Part shown: in pieces, positions 32,968 through 46,900 of the stretch
How the letters are laid out: every line of letters starts with the position of its first letter
How positions within the stretch are numbered: the first letter of the stretch is position 1
Assembly: GCA_946894095.1 (NCBI GenBank)
Contig: OX335651.1
Coordinates: 16,080,501-16,144,500 of the forward strand
Length of the DNA: 64,000 bases
Origin: Incurvaria masculella
Lineage: Eukaryota > Arthropoda > Insecta > Lepidoptera > Incurvariidae
Direction of reading: 5' to 3'
Position numbers and translations under genes: made by a program
The notes under the pieces: generated by a model
Databases searched by the model: none
The model's input: only the letters and a program-made list of their open reading frames with translations
What the model was told of the DNA's origin: nothing

Positions 32968-33699
32968 TGCTATTTAGATAATAGAGTTTCGAACTACAAT
33001 CTATGAAGAAGGCATTTATTCGAAATATTGATATTTAGATAATAGAGTTTCGAACTACAATCTATTAAGAAGGCATTTATTCGAAATATTGATATTTAGA
33101 TAATAGAGTTTCGAACTACAATCTATTAAGAAGGCATTTATTCGAAATATTGATATTTAGATAATAGAGTTTCGAACTACAATCTATTAAGAAGGCATTT
33201 ATTCGAAATATTGATGTTTAGATGATAGAGTTTCGAACTACAATCAATTAAGAAGGCATTTATTCGAAATATTTATATTTAGATGATAGAGTTTCGAACT
33301 ACAATCTATTAAGAATGCATTTATTCGAAATATTGATGTTTAGATGATAGAGTTTCGAACTACAATCAATTAAGAAGGCATTTATACGAAATATTTATAT
33401 TTAGATGATAGAGTTTCGAACTACAATCCATTAAGAAGGCATTTATTTGAAATATGGATATTTAGATAATAGAGTTTCGAACTACAATCCATTAACAAGG
33501 CATTTATTCGAAATATTGATATTAAGATAATAGAGTTTCGAACTATAATCCATTAAGAAGGCATTTATTTGAAATATGGATATTTAGATAATAGAGTTTC
33601 GAACTACAATCCATTAACAAGGCATTTATTCGAAATATTGATATTTAGATAATAGAGTTTCGAACTACAATCTATTAAGAAGACATTTATTCGAACTTT
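32968..33699. repeat. Minisatellite: 12 x 61-bp tandem repeat with dimer structure
   Basis: The segment GAGTTTCGAACTAC recurs at exactly 61-bp steps from 32984 to 33655. Each unit holds two TTCGAA palindromes. Sequence variants alternate: units 5 and 7 match, as do 6 and 8, and 9 and 11. This shows that 122-bp dimers were the unit of recent duplication. No indels occur across the array. Confidence 0.95.
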
Positions 33700-34734
33700 T
33701 AGGCGATGAAATGGATTAAAAACGTTTTGCTAAATTCATCAATTTCTAATAAACCCGGCATGCCACAGACATGCTTTTAATTTGCATTGACTGCATACAA
33801 AAGTATAATTACCTAGATGTTTACAGGATTTTTCAAAGTCAGACCTGTAAGAGAATCAAATGGGTTAAAATGCAATGATTGCAATCAATATTTCGTGATC
33901 GATGATTTTGATCTCTACGAAGCTATTTTTTTGTTTTCCTACAGAAACTCCTACTTTTAGTACGGAAAACATAAAAAAATATAAATAATTTCAAGGGCTG
34001 ATCCGTTTTTCTAAATATTTTCTTTCCGAACAGGGTGGTTATAAATGTTGAACTGTGTAGAGTTTGTGATTACATAACGAAGTCGCAAATAAATTTCGCA
34101 TACTAAACTTGCAAAATATGAACTTATTTATAATATTCCTCATGTTATAAATGAACAATAGGCGCTGATAAGCTATTTGAGCCTTTATCAAGAACGCGCT
34201 AACGAAGTCACAGTTGACAGCGCCAAGCGCCGAGTTACAGCACAAATTCGATTACCTATGTAAACTTGCGCATCTGGTTTATCTTGTAGGGTTCCGTGAC
34301 ACTGTGAAAATATTATAATTTTGTCATCTCTACTCATTTTCCTGTTTCACGGACGTGTCACTCGGTAGTTGTACAATATTTTTCTAATAATTTTAAATAC
34401 CACATTCATTGCATGAATCTCAAAAGAATACTTTTTAGTTTTTCTGTACATACTCAAATTATAAAACATAACAATAATATTCAAGTTCACGGGCTGTCAT
34501 ATTTTTGTAATTTAGGAATTTTACTAATACCTTGATTTAAAAACTATACTTATCACCACACATATATGTATAATTTAAAGTAATATATCATAAATATGCG
34601 GTATGAATTTATATTTTTATTTTCTTAAACCGCACTTGTGCATCCAATTTTTGCAAAAAGTAAAGTAAAGTAAAGGCAGTAAAACGGCAGTGGCAATAAC
34701 GTTATGCAGTTATATACGTTAACACACTTATCAG
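33700..34734. other. AT-rich intron sequence
   Basis: No supported feature. Confidence 0.5.
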
Positions 34735-35310
34735 TTTATTATTTTACGTTTACGGACAGTGTTCAGCTTACTTATTTCACACATTATTTTTTATTTTACA
34801 TCCTAATGATATCCACAGCGTGGTGCACAAAACGTCGAGCTAAATAAGAAAGCTGAACACTGTTTGTACGCGCCCAGGCAGGTCGCACTTACCGAGCGAA
34901 GGAGTTGCAATGCGCGGTGGCCTCCGGACGTCACAGCGGGCCACCAGAGGAGTAGGAACAGCCACCTACCTCCAGCAGCACCAGCTCCTAGGCGTCAGGT
35001 CCCGGGACAGTATTCGGCGGCACACCACTTAGCCTAGAGGCTCGTCAGGCGCGCGGCGGTATGCGGGCGTGGAGCCCTAAGAGGAGCTCCACGATGAAAA
35101 GATGCGTGAACGCGGGGCATGCGTTCACCATGCGTGATAGCTAGTAGCAGAGAGAGAGAGAGTGGCATAGGAAAAACTTCGGATGGGATTGAATGCTTGT
35201 GAAGTGCAAACTACCCACCTAGATCACACATGCCATATTAGCTTGAACATTGTTTATCCGTAAACGTAAAATAATATGTCGAAGAACAGTGAAAATCTAA
35301 ACAAACAGTA
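34735..35310. mobile_element. Penelope terminal-repeat relic with a GC-rich insert
   Basis: The left part ATTATTTTACGTTTACGGAC ... CCACAGCGTGGTGCACAAAA and the right part TTTATCCGTAAACGTAAAAT match the repeats flanking the Penelope element at 21.0-22.2 kb, in opposite orientations. Between them, 34870-35150 is GC-rich unidentified sequence ending in an (AG)n run. Confidence 0.7.
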
Positions 35311-36749
35311 ATTAGTTTGTTTGATTATTTCAGTTGAAATCAATATATTCATTTGGTATATTTTTCGATAGCAAGGCTAGTAAATATTCCCATAAATAGT
35401 TACATACGAACTTACTAAGTATATACCACAGAACAATTAGGGTATATACAGTGGATTTAACTTGAACTCCGTACGGAAATTACTATAGTCAGACTGATTG
35501 AGCGGGCTGCTTCGTCTTTTGATACAACATGCAAAGCAAAGCCATATTACGCCCGTAGTTTGTCAAAGTCTCGAAACATTCTAATATCCATATACATAAC
35601 TCTAACAGCCTGTTGGGTGTTAGATTATATGGAGGGGCTAAGGATCGCCTTTCTTACCCCTGATTTCATCACCTCCAGCTACCTGAAATCGGATAGGTAA
35701 TCACTTACATTGCATTTTTACTTGATGTAACCGAAAGATAAATTTGGGATTTTGTAGCTGGAGGTGGTGAAAACGGGCGTTCCCCGTATTTGGCAATGGA
35801 ATCCCATGGAAACCACCTCTTTACAATCTCGCGCTGTGCTAAAAAAAGTACGTAAAGGCATCTCACACACACCCGAAAGATGCGAAGCTTTTACATAGTT
35901 TTCAGATTTCATTTGATTACCAGATTAGTAATACTTATTTGTTCTCTCTGTATACACTTTTGCTATTTTTCTAAACCCGAATTTCTTAACAATGCACAAA
36001 GACATAATTACAATCACAACCGCAATAAATTAGGCAGAAATAGTGTAGGCAGAAAACTCAGTGCACGGGTCAAAACGAAATGAAAGTACATATATAGCTA
36101 TGTAGCTTTCGACTTTAAGGGACAACGGATCAAAATTGTTTCCCTCAGTTTTCACATAGGACAAATATAGCAACACGGCAACAAAACACATTGAGGCTAA
36201 GTGGCAGTGTCAAATTATGATTAAAACGTTGCTTTTATGGACAGTATGGAAAGGTAGCTCATTCCACTTAATGCGGGACGTATTTAAACATGGACTAACT
36301 TTGACGTCTTTTTTTTCCATCAGGCCTAAGCATGATACACGTGGCGTGTGCAGGATTCTTTACGACGTGATAGCAAAAAAACATTTCCCGCTCTCCATTA
36401 CGCGCCGGCCGCCATAATGGCTGCGTAAACGTCGACCCCGAACGCGAATGCGCAAATCACGGTTATTAATTCAGCGTTGGTCCGTTTATACGATCAAATT
36501 CCGAAAGAATTGCTCTTCGGAAAAGAAATCGCCTTTAGAGATGGCCCGTTAATTCTGGTGCTTTCGTGCAAGCGCCATCTTGGTGTAGAGCATGGGGATA
36601 ATGGATTATCGCTCGCTGAGTGATGGCCATTTCAACGCGAAACATATTTTTTTTGTTCCGAACAATAGCGATTTAGAGAAAAACCGCATAATTAGGATAA
36701 GTACGGCCGTTTATTTTCAAATGTAAGTGTACTGTACTATTACTGTGTA
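35311..36749. other. Intron sequence with one inverted repeat
   Basis: 35664-35682 (TTTCATCACCTCCAGCTAC) and 35754-35772 are reverse complements at 18 of 19 positions, possibly a small MITE. No gene is supported. Confidence 0.5.
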
Positions 36750-37255
36750 CGGGCACGCGCTGCGCCAGTCAAGAGAACCTTGGCTACCTTGGACGACAAC
36801 GACTCAAAAAATAACAATTATTGTAACTACAATAATTGAAACTATTTTTTACTTTTTAGTACATATTAATTTGTTTTGGAATACTTGTCTTTGAAGTCGG
36901 TTTTTTCTTGTTAAAATTTTTGTTTATTTTTTATTTTTAGTGAATCTGAAGTACGCTAACTAATTTGTACATCCTTTCCAAAAAAAAAAAGAATTATCGA
37001 AATCGGTTGGCATGATATTGAGTTATTCGTCCATTTGTCGCGTACATAATTATTGCAAATTTAAGACTTATATGATTTTCTCATGGATGCCATTGTCAGA
37101 ACTAAACGAAATTGAAAGATACACGGGAAGCATCAACTTTCAAATAAAAAAAGAATCATCAAAATCGGTTTACCCAGTCAAAAGTTCTGAGGTACCACAC
37201 ATTATAAAAAATACAGTCGAATTGAGAACCTCCTTCTTTTTTGAAGACTGTTAAA
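36750..37255 (-). mobile_element. ACCGACTTC-type repeat, long copy
   Basis: It contains CTTTGAAGTCGGTTTTTTC, AGTGAATCTGAAGTACGCTA and CATCAAAATCGGTTTACCC, ending CTCCTTCTTTTTTGAAGACT. This is the reverse complement of the element at 13919-14300. Confidence 0.75.
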
Positions 37256-37508
37256 AAGATATATAATGTAAAAAAATATCGTCTTACGATTGTGAATATA
37301 TCGGTCTATAAGTCGACATGGGTACCATTTCTGTCATGATACACGCATTATTAAAGAAATGAACTTATCCAACTCATAAAGAGAAAGGGAGTATTCTTTG
37401 TGGTGAAAATAAGGTTATATACGGTAAAAACTCTTAAAGCAAATAAAGCTTAACAATATTGGTTCAACGATAATGTTTAAATTAATTAAATATTAAATAT
37501 TATATTAA
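37256..37508. other. Left flank of the giant LTR element
   Basis: 37340-37392 (AATGAACTTATCCAACTCAT) is a short inverted relic of the tRNA-headed SINE body. The rest is AT-rich. The last four bases before the element, CATT (37509-37512), are its target duplication. Confidence 0.6.
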
Positions 37509-37512
37509 CATT

Positions 37513-40500
37513 TGTAAACCTCCAGACCCCCCCTTAAATAGACTCCTAGCCTACATTAGCTTATACATATCTAACCTAAGTTATGTACCTTATATTTCCC
37601 TTGGATACATCCTACATTAATTACCTATTTACCATGTATCCACTCGTCCCATTTGTTCTCCCCATTGGCTCGTGATCGTCCTATATGCTTTCATTATTTA
37701 CATTACATAACCATTCGTCTAATATATTCCCATTTACTGTTTCCTGATTTGCTCACGTTAAATCTAGTTATTTTACTACATTACTTGCTTAGGTAACATG
37801 TATTCTCCTGAATATTGTTGTCAAATCCTCATTGGTGCTATGCCCTCCTCCTGTACCTAGCTGTCTGTCTCTTTCGGTTCTTCTAATCGGTTCCTTTCTC
37901 CCTATCCTAACCTGATACATAATCTCTCTCTCTCTCATACACGCGCTCTCACATACAAACACAAATCTGAATTGATTGGAATAGAGCATTTCAGCATGCC
38001 CAGAACTTCAAAAAAATTTTTACCCCATGGGGTAATGGTGACGCCCCTCACAGTCCAAGGTCCATCCATGGCACTGTTATCCCGCGTCCCCACATGATCG
38101 CCTTCCTGCCTTCAGGCTGTATATGCGACCTCTGCTTCAAAAAGCGGCGGCCAACCATCCTGAATATGGCCTCTGAACACCAAGGCTCAATTCCCGTGTA
38201 GGGATATATGAGTTTATGTGGTTCATTATATACCAATTGGGGTATTGGATTTACAACATGACCACTATATATTTTGAGTGTCCACTGACAACGTCAAGTA
38301 CGACACATTAGGTATCATAAGAATTTTCGTTTTGTCAGCCGATCAAACGGTGACTGAAAACTACGGCGGGTGACCATAGTTACGAATCTGTCTTGTACCA
38401 GCCCACATGAATGTAGGACATACCTCAGACCCTCCCATCTGCCATTACTAATGCATGGACATAAGGGTAGTTTCGTGAACTGCTCCGGACGTACCAAAGC
38501 GTAGTCACTTTAAAGATTTTCGCGTCTAGTGACATTAGTCACACGCGTTGCCAAGCCTTTCCTGGACTCAGGGTAGGTCATGAGAGTGTCTCCACATTTT
38601 CACGGTTCCGGCACTTGGCAGATCGTGGTAAAGCCAATAAAGGCTTTCAGAAGAGCTGATAGAAACAGCAGTTCAAGATAAGCGGTTATCCGCAGTCATG
38701 ACAAACCCTCAAGGTTGTCGACTAATTTAAGCAGGGAAACAGGAAGTTGCCTGCGAAATGTACACTGAGGTCAATCCAAGATGGATATGCCTTCAGATTT
38801 TGTATTTATTAAGATAGTCAACCTGGTCGCCGGTTGTCAAGCGAACCAGGGTATGGCCTCCGCCTTCCTCTCAAGCGAGGTAACATTTTAATATTGGAAC
38901 ATGACTCCAAGGTCTAAATGCCAACAATTTAAAATACGGTGTCATAGTGTCATTTATGTTCAGATAGATTTTTGGTATGTATTGTATTATCGTAGTGTAG
39001 TTTTGTGCGATAATGCCAATACTATATTTTCCTTTCAAGGTTCTCTAGAGTTTGAGTGAGTATGAAAGTCTTAATGGGTTCCGGCTCCTTTCAGTATAAA
39101 GGGGTACCGCCCAATCTAACTTGAGGCTCAAATTCAGGATCCGCAGCTTCTCGGAATGTTCGTTAGTGATGCTACATTTACGTTTAAGGTACAATCAATC
39201 TGGCATTGAACCTCATAGAGATCCCAGACCCGACCGAATGTCCCGTAATGCCTCGTTTTCTGGCTGCACTGCAAACAAAAATCCACATAGCGTGCACAAA
39301 TATGTGGATTAGACATGCTTCCCACAACTCGACATCCATCGCCTTAACATTTCTGTGAAGAAATATCGTTTTATTCTTTTGTAGCTAGCTAGATAGATTT
39401 TTGTCTAGAAAAGCGAACCGGTGTACGTGACAGTTCCGTTGCCCCACTATGGACTCTCGGTCCTACTATTCAACACTGATCCTAGGAATTTAATATCTTT
39501 CTGGTTCAGCGTGCGCTGACGCACTCCCTCATTTCACTCACACCCAAACACTCCTAAGCCCTTCCTAAATATAGTCCATATAAATCAAACACAGAAACCC
39601 ATCCTCCTGTGAGGCGAGATTTTATTCCACGTAAAACCACAGCCTGTGACCCTCGTCCGAGGCATCGGACCTTCAATACCCACGTGAGGCCCTTCCTGAA
39701 TACTGTATACATTATTCGAACACAGAAAACCCTCCCCCTGTAGAGCAAGATTGTATTCCACGTAAAACCACGGCCTGTAACCCTCGTCCGAGTCGACGAA
39801 CCATCATTACACACGCGAGGTCCTTCCTAAATATAGTACAAATTATCTGAGCTCAAAAGAACCCTCCCCACTGTAACCAGGGATTTTATTCCACTTAAAA
39901 CTTTACCTAGAACTTTATAAAATCTCCTTCCATACTATTCGTTATTCAAAATGCAGTACATCCTCATATCTAATCCTTCATCCAATGCGCTTGCGCATCT
40001 TCCAGGCCGCGCGAGCTTCGATATACAATCAATACATATGCCGTCACCTCCCCCACACGGGGCTCCTCCTCGCAGTTTGCTACCGTTTCTGGTCCCCAAA
40101 AATATGTACAGACTTACCAAGGTCCAGTGCCGTCCATTCTTTCACTCTATTTTAACAAAAGCTGTTTGCAAATCTACCTACTCTGCAAGAAAACATAGAT
40201 TATTTAGCTAACTCATCTCGTTCCTAAATTTGCACTTTTGCTACTTTCTCAAACTCAATGACTCGTTTCAATGTCCCCAAACAAAATCTAAACGAGGGAA
40301 AAGACTTTGCAGGTGCAAATTCCTTAGTAAAACACTTCCGCGTATTCAACCTACGTGCCGTAAGCCCTGAATAGAGGCATACTGCCCCAGAGACTCGCTC
40401 GCCACCGACTGACGAGGGACGCGCGCGCCTTTTCTGTTCTAGGCTCTGATCCCCCTCGCCCCTCCCTTGGAATCCCGCCATTTTTCGAGTGGTCATGCGC

Positions 40501-40923
40501 ACTCTCCCCTCTCCCCCGCTCATCTTTCCTCCCGGCTCCCCTCTGCCCTGTGATGCGCAGTCGCTCAGGGTCATACCTCCGCCCCCTCTGTACCCGCTCT
40601 CCACCCCTCGCCCGGCGTTGGCCTTGGGCGCGTGAGTCGTGTTCTTATTATTTTATTATTATTTACCTGTCGCTAAGCAGAGCATTATTCGAGTACTTTC
40701 GAACGTTGTACCTGCGCGATCGCTCAGGGTCATACCTCCGCCCCCTCTACGCCCCTCAGCCTGCGATGACCTTGATTTTATGTTTAGTCAGATGTGCGTA
40801 AAACAAAAGTATTATTTTTACTTGTCGCTAAGCGGCATCGCGACGCAACTTTCATATGCCTATAGGATGCTACTTTGTTGTATTTATATATCATGTTTTG
40901 AGTGTGGAGGCTGGCCGTCCACA
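37513..40923. repeat. Left LTR of the giant element (3,411 bp)
   Basis: It contains a CT-rich tract (37925-37955), a 131-bp tandem repeat (39559-39902) and a roughly 160-bp duplication whose copies start GTCGCTCAGGGTCATACC (40560) and GATCGCTCAGGGTCATACC (40720). The longest frame is a minus-strand 126-codon Gly/Arg-rich stretch (40224-40604), which looks like composition rather than a gene. Confidence 0.9.
39559..39902. repeat. 131-bp tandem repeat inside the left LTR (about 2.6 copies)
   Basis: CCTTCCTAAATATAG-type starts occur at 39559, 39690 and 39821, exactly 131 bp apart. Each is followed by a TTTTATTCCACGTAAAACCA-like segment and CCTCGTCCGAG. It is repeated in the right LTR at 49530-49873. 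Confidence 0.9.
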
Positions 40924-43900
40924 GCCGCCCCCAATTAACTGTGACTGCACATGGCACACGATGCCACACGCAGGGAAGCAGTTAATTCAATAAGGTAAGG
41001 ACAATTGTTACAACATAAAATAAAATAATGTCTTTATTCCATATTAAGGAAACCTCAACCACGCCCCCATCTCAAAATTACCTTCAACATCCTTCCACCT
41101 ACTGCGAACTTCCCATATGGAAAATTTTTTTTGTTTAGTTTTGTTTTTGTTTGTTTGTTTGTTTGTTTGTTAGTTTGTTTGTTGTTGCTGCACCTAACCT
41201 CCTTCAAAGTAATTTAACTTATGTTAACCTAACCTACATCCACAATTTATCCTAATCTTACCTAGCCTAACCTAATCTAATCCAACTGTAATCACCCACA
41301 GCCTAAACCTAACCTAGCCTACCTATACCTATCTACCAATAAAGACTAATAATAATAATAATAATGACTAATAAAGGCACGTGTTCGTCTAGTATTATTA
41401 ATCTAATTTTAATCCAATCATTTATACTTAACCTCATATATGGTTTACCTAAGTATTTGACTAAAATATTACTCATCCATACTATATTGTATATATTCTT
41501 CTCTTATTCTTTAACTAAGAAAATATCAAATATTTCAGCAGAAGTTATTATATTGCTGCTCAATAAACTTCGATAAAAACAAATAAAATGAAAATTCGCG
41601 GAAATTTAAAAGAATTATAAAAATTAAGACGATTTTGAGCTAGGCCCCAATAGTAGAGCCCCATTGAAAATTTAAAAATGTTCTCCTCCGCTCAACCAAG
41701 TGAAAACCTGCCTAAATATTCGAATCGCTTTCTCCTCTTTGTTGTTACAAATTTTGAAGAAATTTCCATGCTCAAAATTTAGCAAAGTATAAAGAGATCC
41801 AATTCGCTGATCTCTACTTTACATCTGCCAACAGGGAGGTCAAGCTTATGATATGATCAAATAACTTGATTGAATCTATTTGCATACCAACCATGAAGGT
41901 TGGATGTTACTGCATGAATGACATGGTCATTTTCGGATTATTGTTGTACATAGAGCATACCAACTATGAAAGGTTGGATTTTACTGCCATCTCAGCGTCA
42001 CGCAGCAGCGTGCTAAACCCTGCAAATGCCTGTACTCGCCATTAATAAATAGGTGTGGTTCTGGCATTTTTCCTCTGACATTGGGCTGATTTAGTGAACA
42101 CAATCATTATATGATCACAATGCCCTAATATGGAATGGTTCAGGAAGCTGTTTAATGTATTCAAGCAATTCAAACTTTATAGTCTGAAATACACAATGAC
42201 CGAACCTCAAATTCGCATTGAAATTGTATGGTGTTTTCAGTTGTTCTCTGGGAACAATATGAACAATGTTTACCCTATGTATTCATGGTCAATTCACTAG
42301 TAGTACTCGTCAACGTTGCACTCCGGGTGAGTGTGTGGTTTTGAAGGTTAACCAATACTTCCCACGTTGCAGTTTGCAAGTCCCCATCTTGTCAACTGAT
42401 CCATCGGTGGAAGTCACCCGCTATTCAGCTAAGGATCTTCTTCATAAACGACTTTCCATAACTAGTTAAGCCATGAACACAAAAGGCACTCATATCTCCA
42501 TAATTGGCCATCGGACAACACGGTCAACTAGCAATGTGGATGAACTCTATTTGTTTTATTATTTTATTGAGATCTCCACAGAATCCATGTCATTTTATTT
42601 TAATCAAGACAGGTATTCTACAATTCAGTTAAATTGAATCGTAGCCGACCTCATAATCAATACCAAGAATAAATTTGAAGTTGATAAAAGCACCAACATA
42701 AAATACAGGAAGTATAGATCGTTAATAAATCAAACGTTCGGAAAACGTCTGTGAAAATTATCTCACATATTCGTGATCGATGACAACTCAAACGAGTAGA
42801 GAATACATTGAACAAAAGATGTTCTGAAAATATCGGTTGAAACACATCAAAGCCTTTCCTCTTCAAATTTACATGATTTGAAATTTACTGATTTGAAGCT
42901 TAAAGTAATAAAATAAAAATATATTTAATTTCTTGAACCACAATTTATTAAGTGCATTTGTATGTAGTTCATTGTATATTTACCATCAGCAGATTATTTA
43001 GTTTCAACCTTGGCAACTCGCTGAAACCATCAAAATATCAAGGTAATTATTTGATGTTGTCCTCGAATATTTTGTTACAAACCATCACAGTGAAATCATC
43101 ACTATAAATCAAATTTAATAATTTATAATCTAAAACAAAGTCTAATAAATGAATGATTTAATCAAATAATCCAGAGAACCTTATTCAAGCTTCATATCTA
43201 TGGTAATAAAAACTAAGTGATTTATATTTACGATATTTCAATTACTGCTCAGCAAAGAAAAACCTAATCAAACACACCCATGGTTCACACTCTCCTAAAT
43301 ATTCTTTCAATAATCAATTTAATAATCATAATAAATCACACAAAATATCAAAGAAAACTATACCATTGAATCCACTCAAACACACTCTTACACTAATCCC
43401 CCTTTTTTTTTAACCCCCCCCCCCATTCTAAACACCTCTACCCTTAACTTACCGAAACCCCCATTATCCTTCTACCCCCCCCCCCCCCCCATTCTAAACA
43501 CTTCTACCCTTAACTTACCGAAACCCCCATTATCCTTCTACCCCCCCCCCCCTTATCTGATAACCATTTTATCATACATATATGTAGCCGAATACGATCG
43601 CCCCCACTCCCTCCTAGTCTCTGATCCCCCCTCAGCCATAGCGGAAATATCATTTCCACCTTTTCCCCAATTCCGTGGTCCCGCGAAACACCGCCGCATA
43701 CCCGTAGACTGACTCTTTGGTCATAGTACGTCACCAATATTGGAGCAACTGTCATTTCTAACCTATTTTCCAATTCCGTGGTCACACTGAACTAAGTATT
43801 CGAAATTTCCCGCGTAATCTTCCAACAACGTTTGCTCAAGTTCAAATTTAAGTTCACTTCCCTACTTGCTAAAACCAATCGCTATTTTTCTGTCTACTTC

Positions 43901-46900
43901 TGAAAAAAAATTTTTTTTTTTTTTTAGATATCCCGTCGTCACCTCACAATAAGACCGTTTCAATGCTCCCATTCACTAAGTCTATCCACACTTTTAATAC
44001 TATTTCACTTACACTAAAGTTGAACTCTAGGGAAAGAGACACGCTAAAATTAGCCTATGCCATCATCACTCGTAATCCCCCCCTCCCCCAGAATGTAACC
44101 CTATCTTCTTCCTAAATTTTTTTTTTTTTTTTGACCTGACTCCTGAAATCAAACACATATTTAACGCTAACCTTGATTCTCTTGATCCAAATTGAAATGA
44201 AACAACGATTTCAATTGCCACTCCTTGATAATTAAACAATACCTCCATTCACTTAATACCATACGTATATGTATATACACATATTTATTTATACCGCAAC
44301 GCGTTCCCCTTCTCCAGTTTGCCTTCATTATATATTTTTTTTTCCAAACCCTACCACCAGCATGATACACCTGCTCGAACTACGTTACAATAATACTCAA
44401 AACGCAAGCCAAAATACTTGGCCGTCACTATTATGTCAATCTAAATAAATTCAGATTTGTGTCCGAATAATCTCAAAATACGAAAATAGTATTCACCGAG
44501 TTGTATTAAATCTAAAATACCCGTCAACATTATTGTTAAAAGAAATCAATAAAAAATTGTTAAATAAATTATTATTATTATATCTTTCTCCAAAAGGTAA
44601 AACACCATCGCTCACTATCAACACGGTCTGCCTCGCCCCGTCCGCATCCGTGCTCAACAACGATCCCCTATATACAGTAACCGACCCATCCCTAAATCAT
44701 CTAAAATAAATATTTCCCATTCCACACCTCTCGCTCTCGTATACGATGATGACGTCAACCTTCTTGTGGCTAAACCACATGCAAACATCACCCCGACTAA
44801 CATCCAAACATCATGATATCGCATCATAGCACAAAGTTCGCCCCCACCTTCATACAATAAAATATCCACAACTCGTTATCGCGAAGCCACCCACACATCA
44901 TTTTATCCTCCCTAAGTCCAACACTCGTACTAATATGCACCTCCGACCCGAACATTCATATCTCAGATTTCTTCAGAATAGGCTGTCACAACAACTTCAC
45001 TCCTGGTACTCGTCCCCTTTTTTTTTTTCAATCTCTACGGAACCCTAACTCTAGTTTATCTCATCCTCACATAACCTCATAGTCATTACTAATTCTCGTT
45101 TTGTTCTCGAATCTTCCTCACTCACTCAAGGCCATTTGCACTTCATTGTTGTAAATATGTCTAAGTAATTGCACTATAAACCGCAAAATTTTAATCCCTT
45201 ATTCCTATCAAATAACACCAACTTTTAAACTCAAGGAAAATATCTAAACCCCGATGGAATATCGTAACCTTCAAAGAGTCTGTCTTCTTTAATATCTAAC
45301 ATCCATAACTATCCTATATATCTATCCATACATATCTATCCTTCATTCATAATTAATCAATCTATCTTTAAAACACAATCTCTAGAATAATGGTAATAAG
45401 CGCGCGCGGTTCCGTTATTCAATAACAATATCATCCACGACCCTCCCTCCGTGACCCAAGACGCACGTCCCACGTGACTCGCCGCTCGCGCCACCAATCC
45501 ATGTGTCTGTATAGGTATGTACACTCGCTGTCCGGCGCGCGAGTTGACCCCGCCCGAGTCGGCACAACCGCTCTGAACGAACGACGGTTGGAGCGGCCGG
45601 GACCGCCCCGCGCCCCCCCCCCATCTAAATCAATGTTACCTCGCAATACTATAATAACCCCACTAAATATGTAATACTGTAATAAAATAAAATTTATAAT
45701 AATTATAATTTCCTTCCTTGCTTTCACAAAAGTTTTAACCAATATTTAAGTTACATGATGGTTTACAAACTAAGTTCCCATGTTTTTCTACTCACTCCAT
45801 TCTAACACCAATATTATACCTAATCTCACACTTCGTCTTCGTTACGGAACCCATGTGAGAACCAAATTGTTACATATCAACTAAATTTTATCCAAACTAA
45901 GTTCAAATTGGCTCTAACCTCATCTTAAAATATCTCTCTCCGCATAACGACTTATTTACCCAGCCACTCTTTACCTTTGTTTCTATTAATATATTACATA
46001 TGACCAGTGCACTTTATCAATTCTTTCCCATGACCAATGGTCAACACAAATGTTACGCACACGATACTTCTACAATCTCAGCCACGTGTTCGACTCATGA
46101 TCTCTCTAATACTCAGCGGTGGATCAAACGCCTCGGTAATTCAGGCTCATGTTAAGCCCGTCGCCCCCCATAATTTTGACAGGGTACGAATATTTAATTA
46201 ATGTTTTAACGAAATAATTTAAAGTAAAATGGTAAATCTACAGCAAGCGTAGTCAATAATAGTAATTAAAACATAATTTCATTAGGCTTGGTCGCCCCCA
46301 CAACATTGCCGCCATCCCTCGGACCCCAATCGGCCCCCCATATAATCGGTCCTGACTTTAGCCAATCCTTGCGTCTATTAATCTGTAATTTTCCTATAGT
46401 AAAATAGAAATCTATGTTCATATAAATACTAAGACAACATTCGCCTTGAAGAGACATTATTCAGTTCTATCCGCTCAACGGAACCAACCGATCCTAAATG
46501 CAAATCTTCCTTTGACCGATTTTCGTTCGTGGAAAATTGGTTCTCTATTTAAAGAAACCTAAAAGATCTCACTTCCTTGATTGTTTACCGTAGTGAGACG
46601 TAATTTAGTTAGGTTTTATTATTTTTATTTCTGCCGACTTTAACGTGCGTGTGTAATTACAATTATAAAAATGTTAATGGTACGAGAGTAACACATACAT
46701 ATAAGATGGAGATCACCATAAGAGTGGATTATTGAAGAATGGTACAGAACTTAATTTAAGCTGAAATTCATAACACTGTTTAGTACACAATTCATTAGCA
46801 CAACCAATTTTATACCGACTTACCTGCGGATAAAACATTTCAGAACACATAATTAACAATTTTCCTAAGGTACTAACCTTTGTACTATTTTTTTAAAGTA

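Noticed and set aside
32968..33699. CRISPR-like array
   Set aside because: The 61-bp units are contiguous with no unique spacers, in a eukaryotic genome; this is a minisatellite.
40224..40604. 126-codon minus-strand ORF (repeated at 50195-50575)
   Set aside because: Gly/Arg-rich composition of a GC-rich LTR segment, no domain; conserved between copies only because the LTRs are nearly identical.
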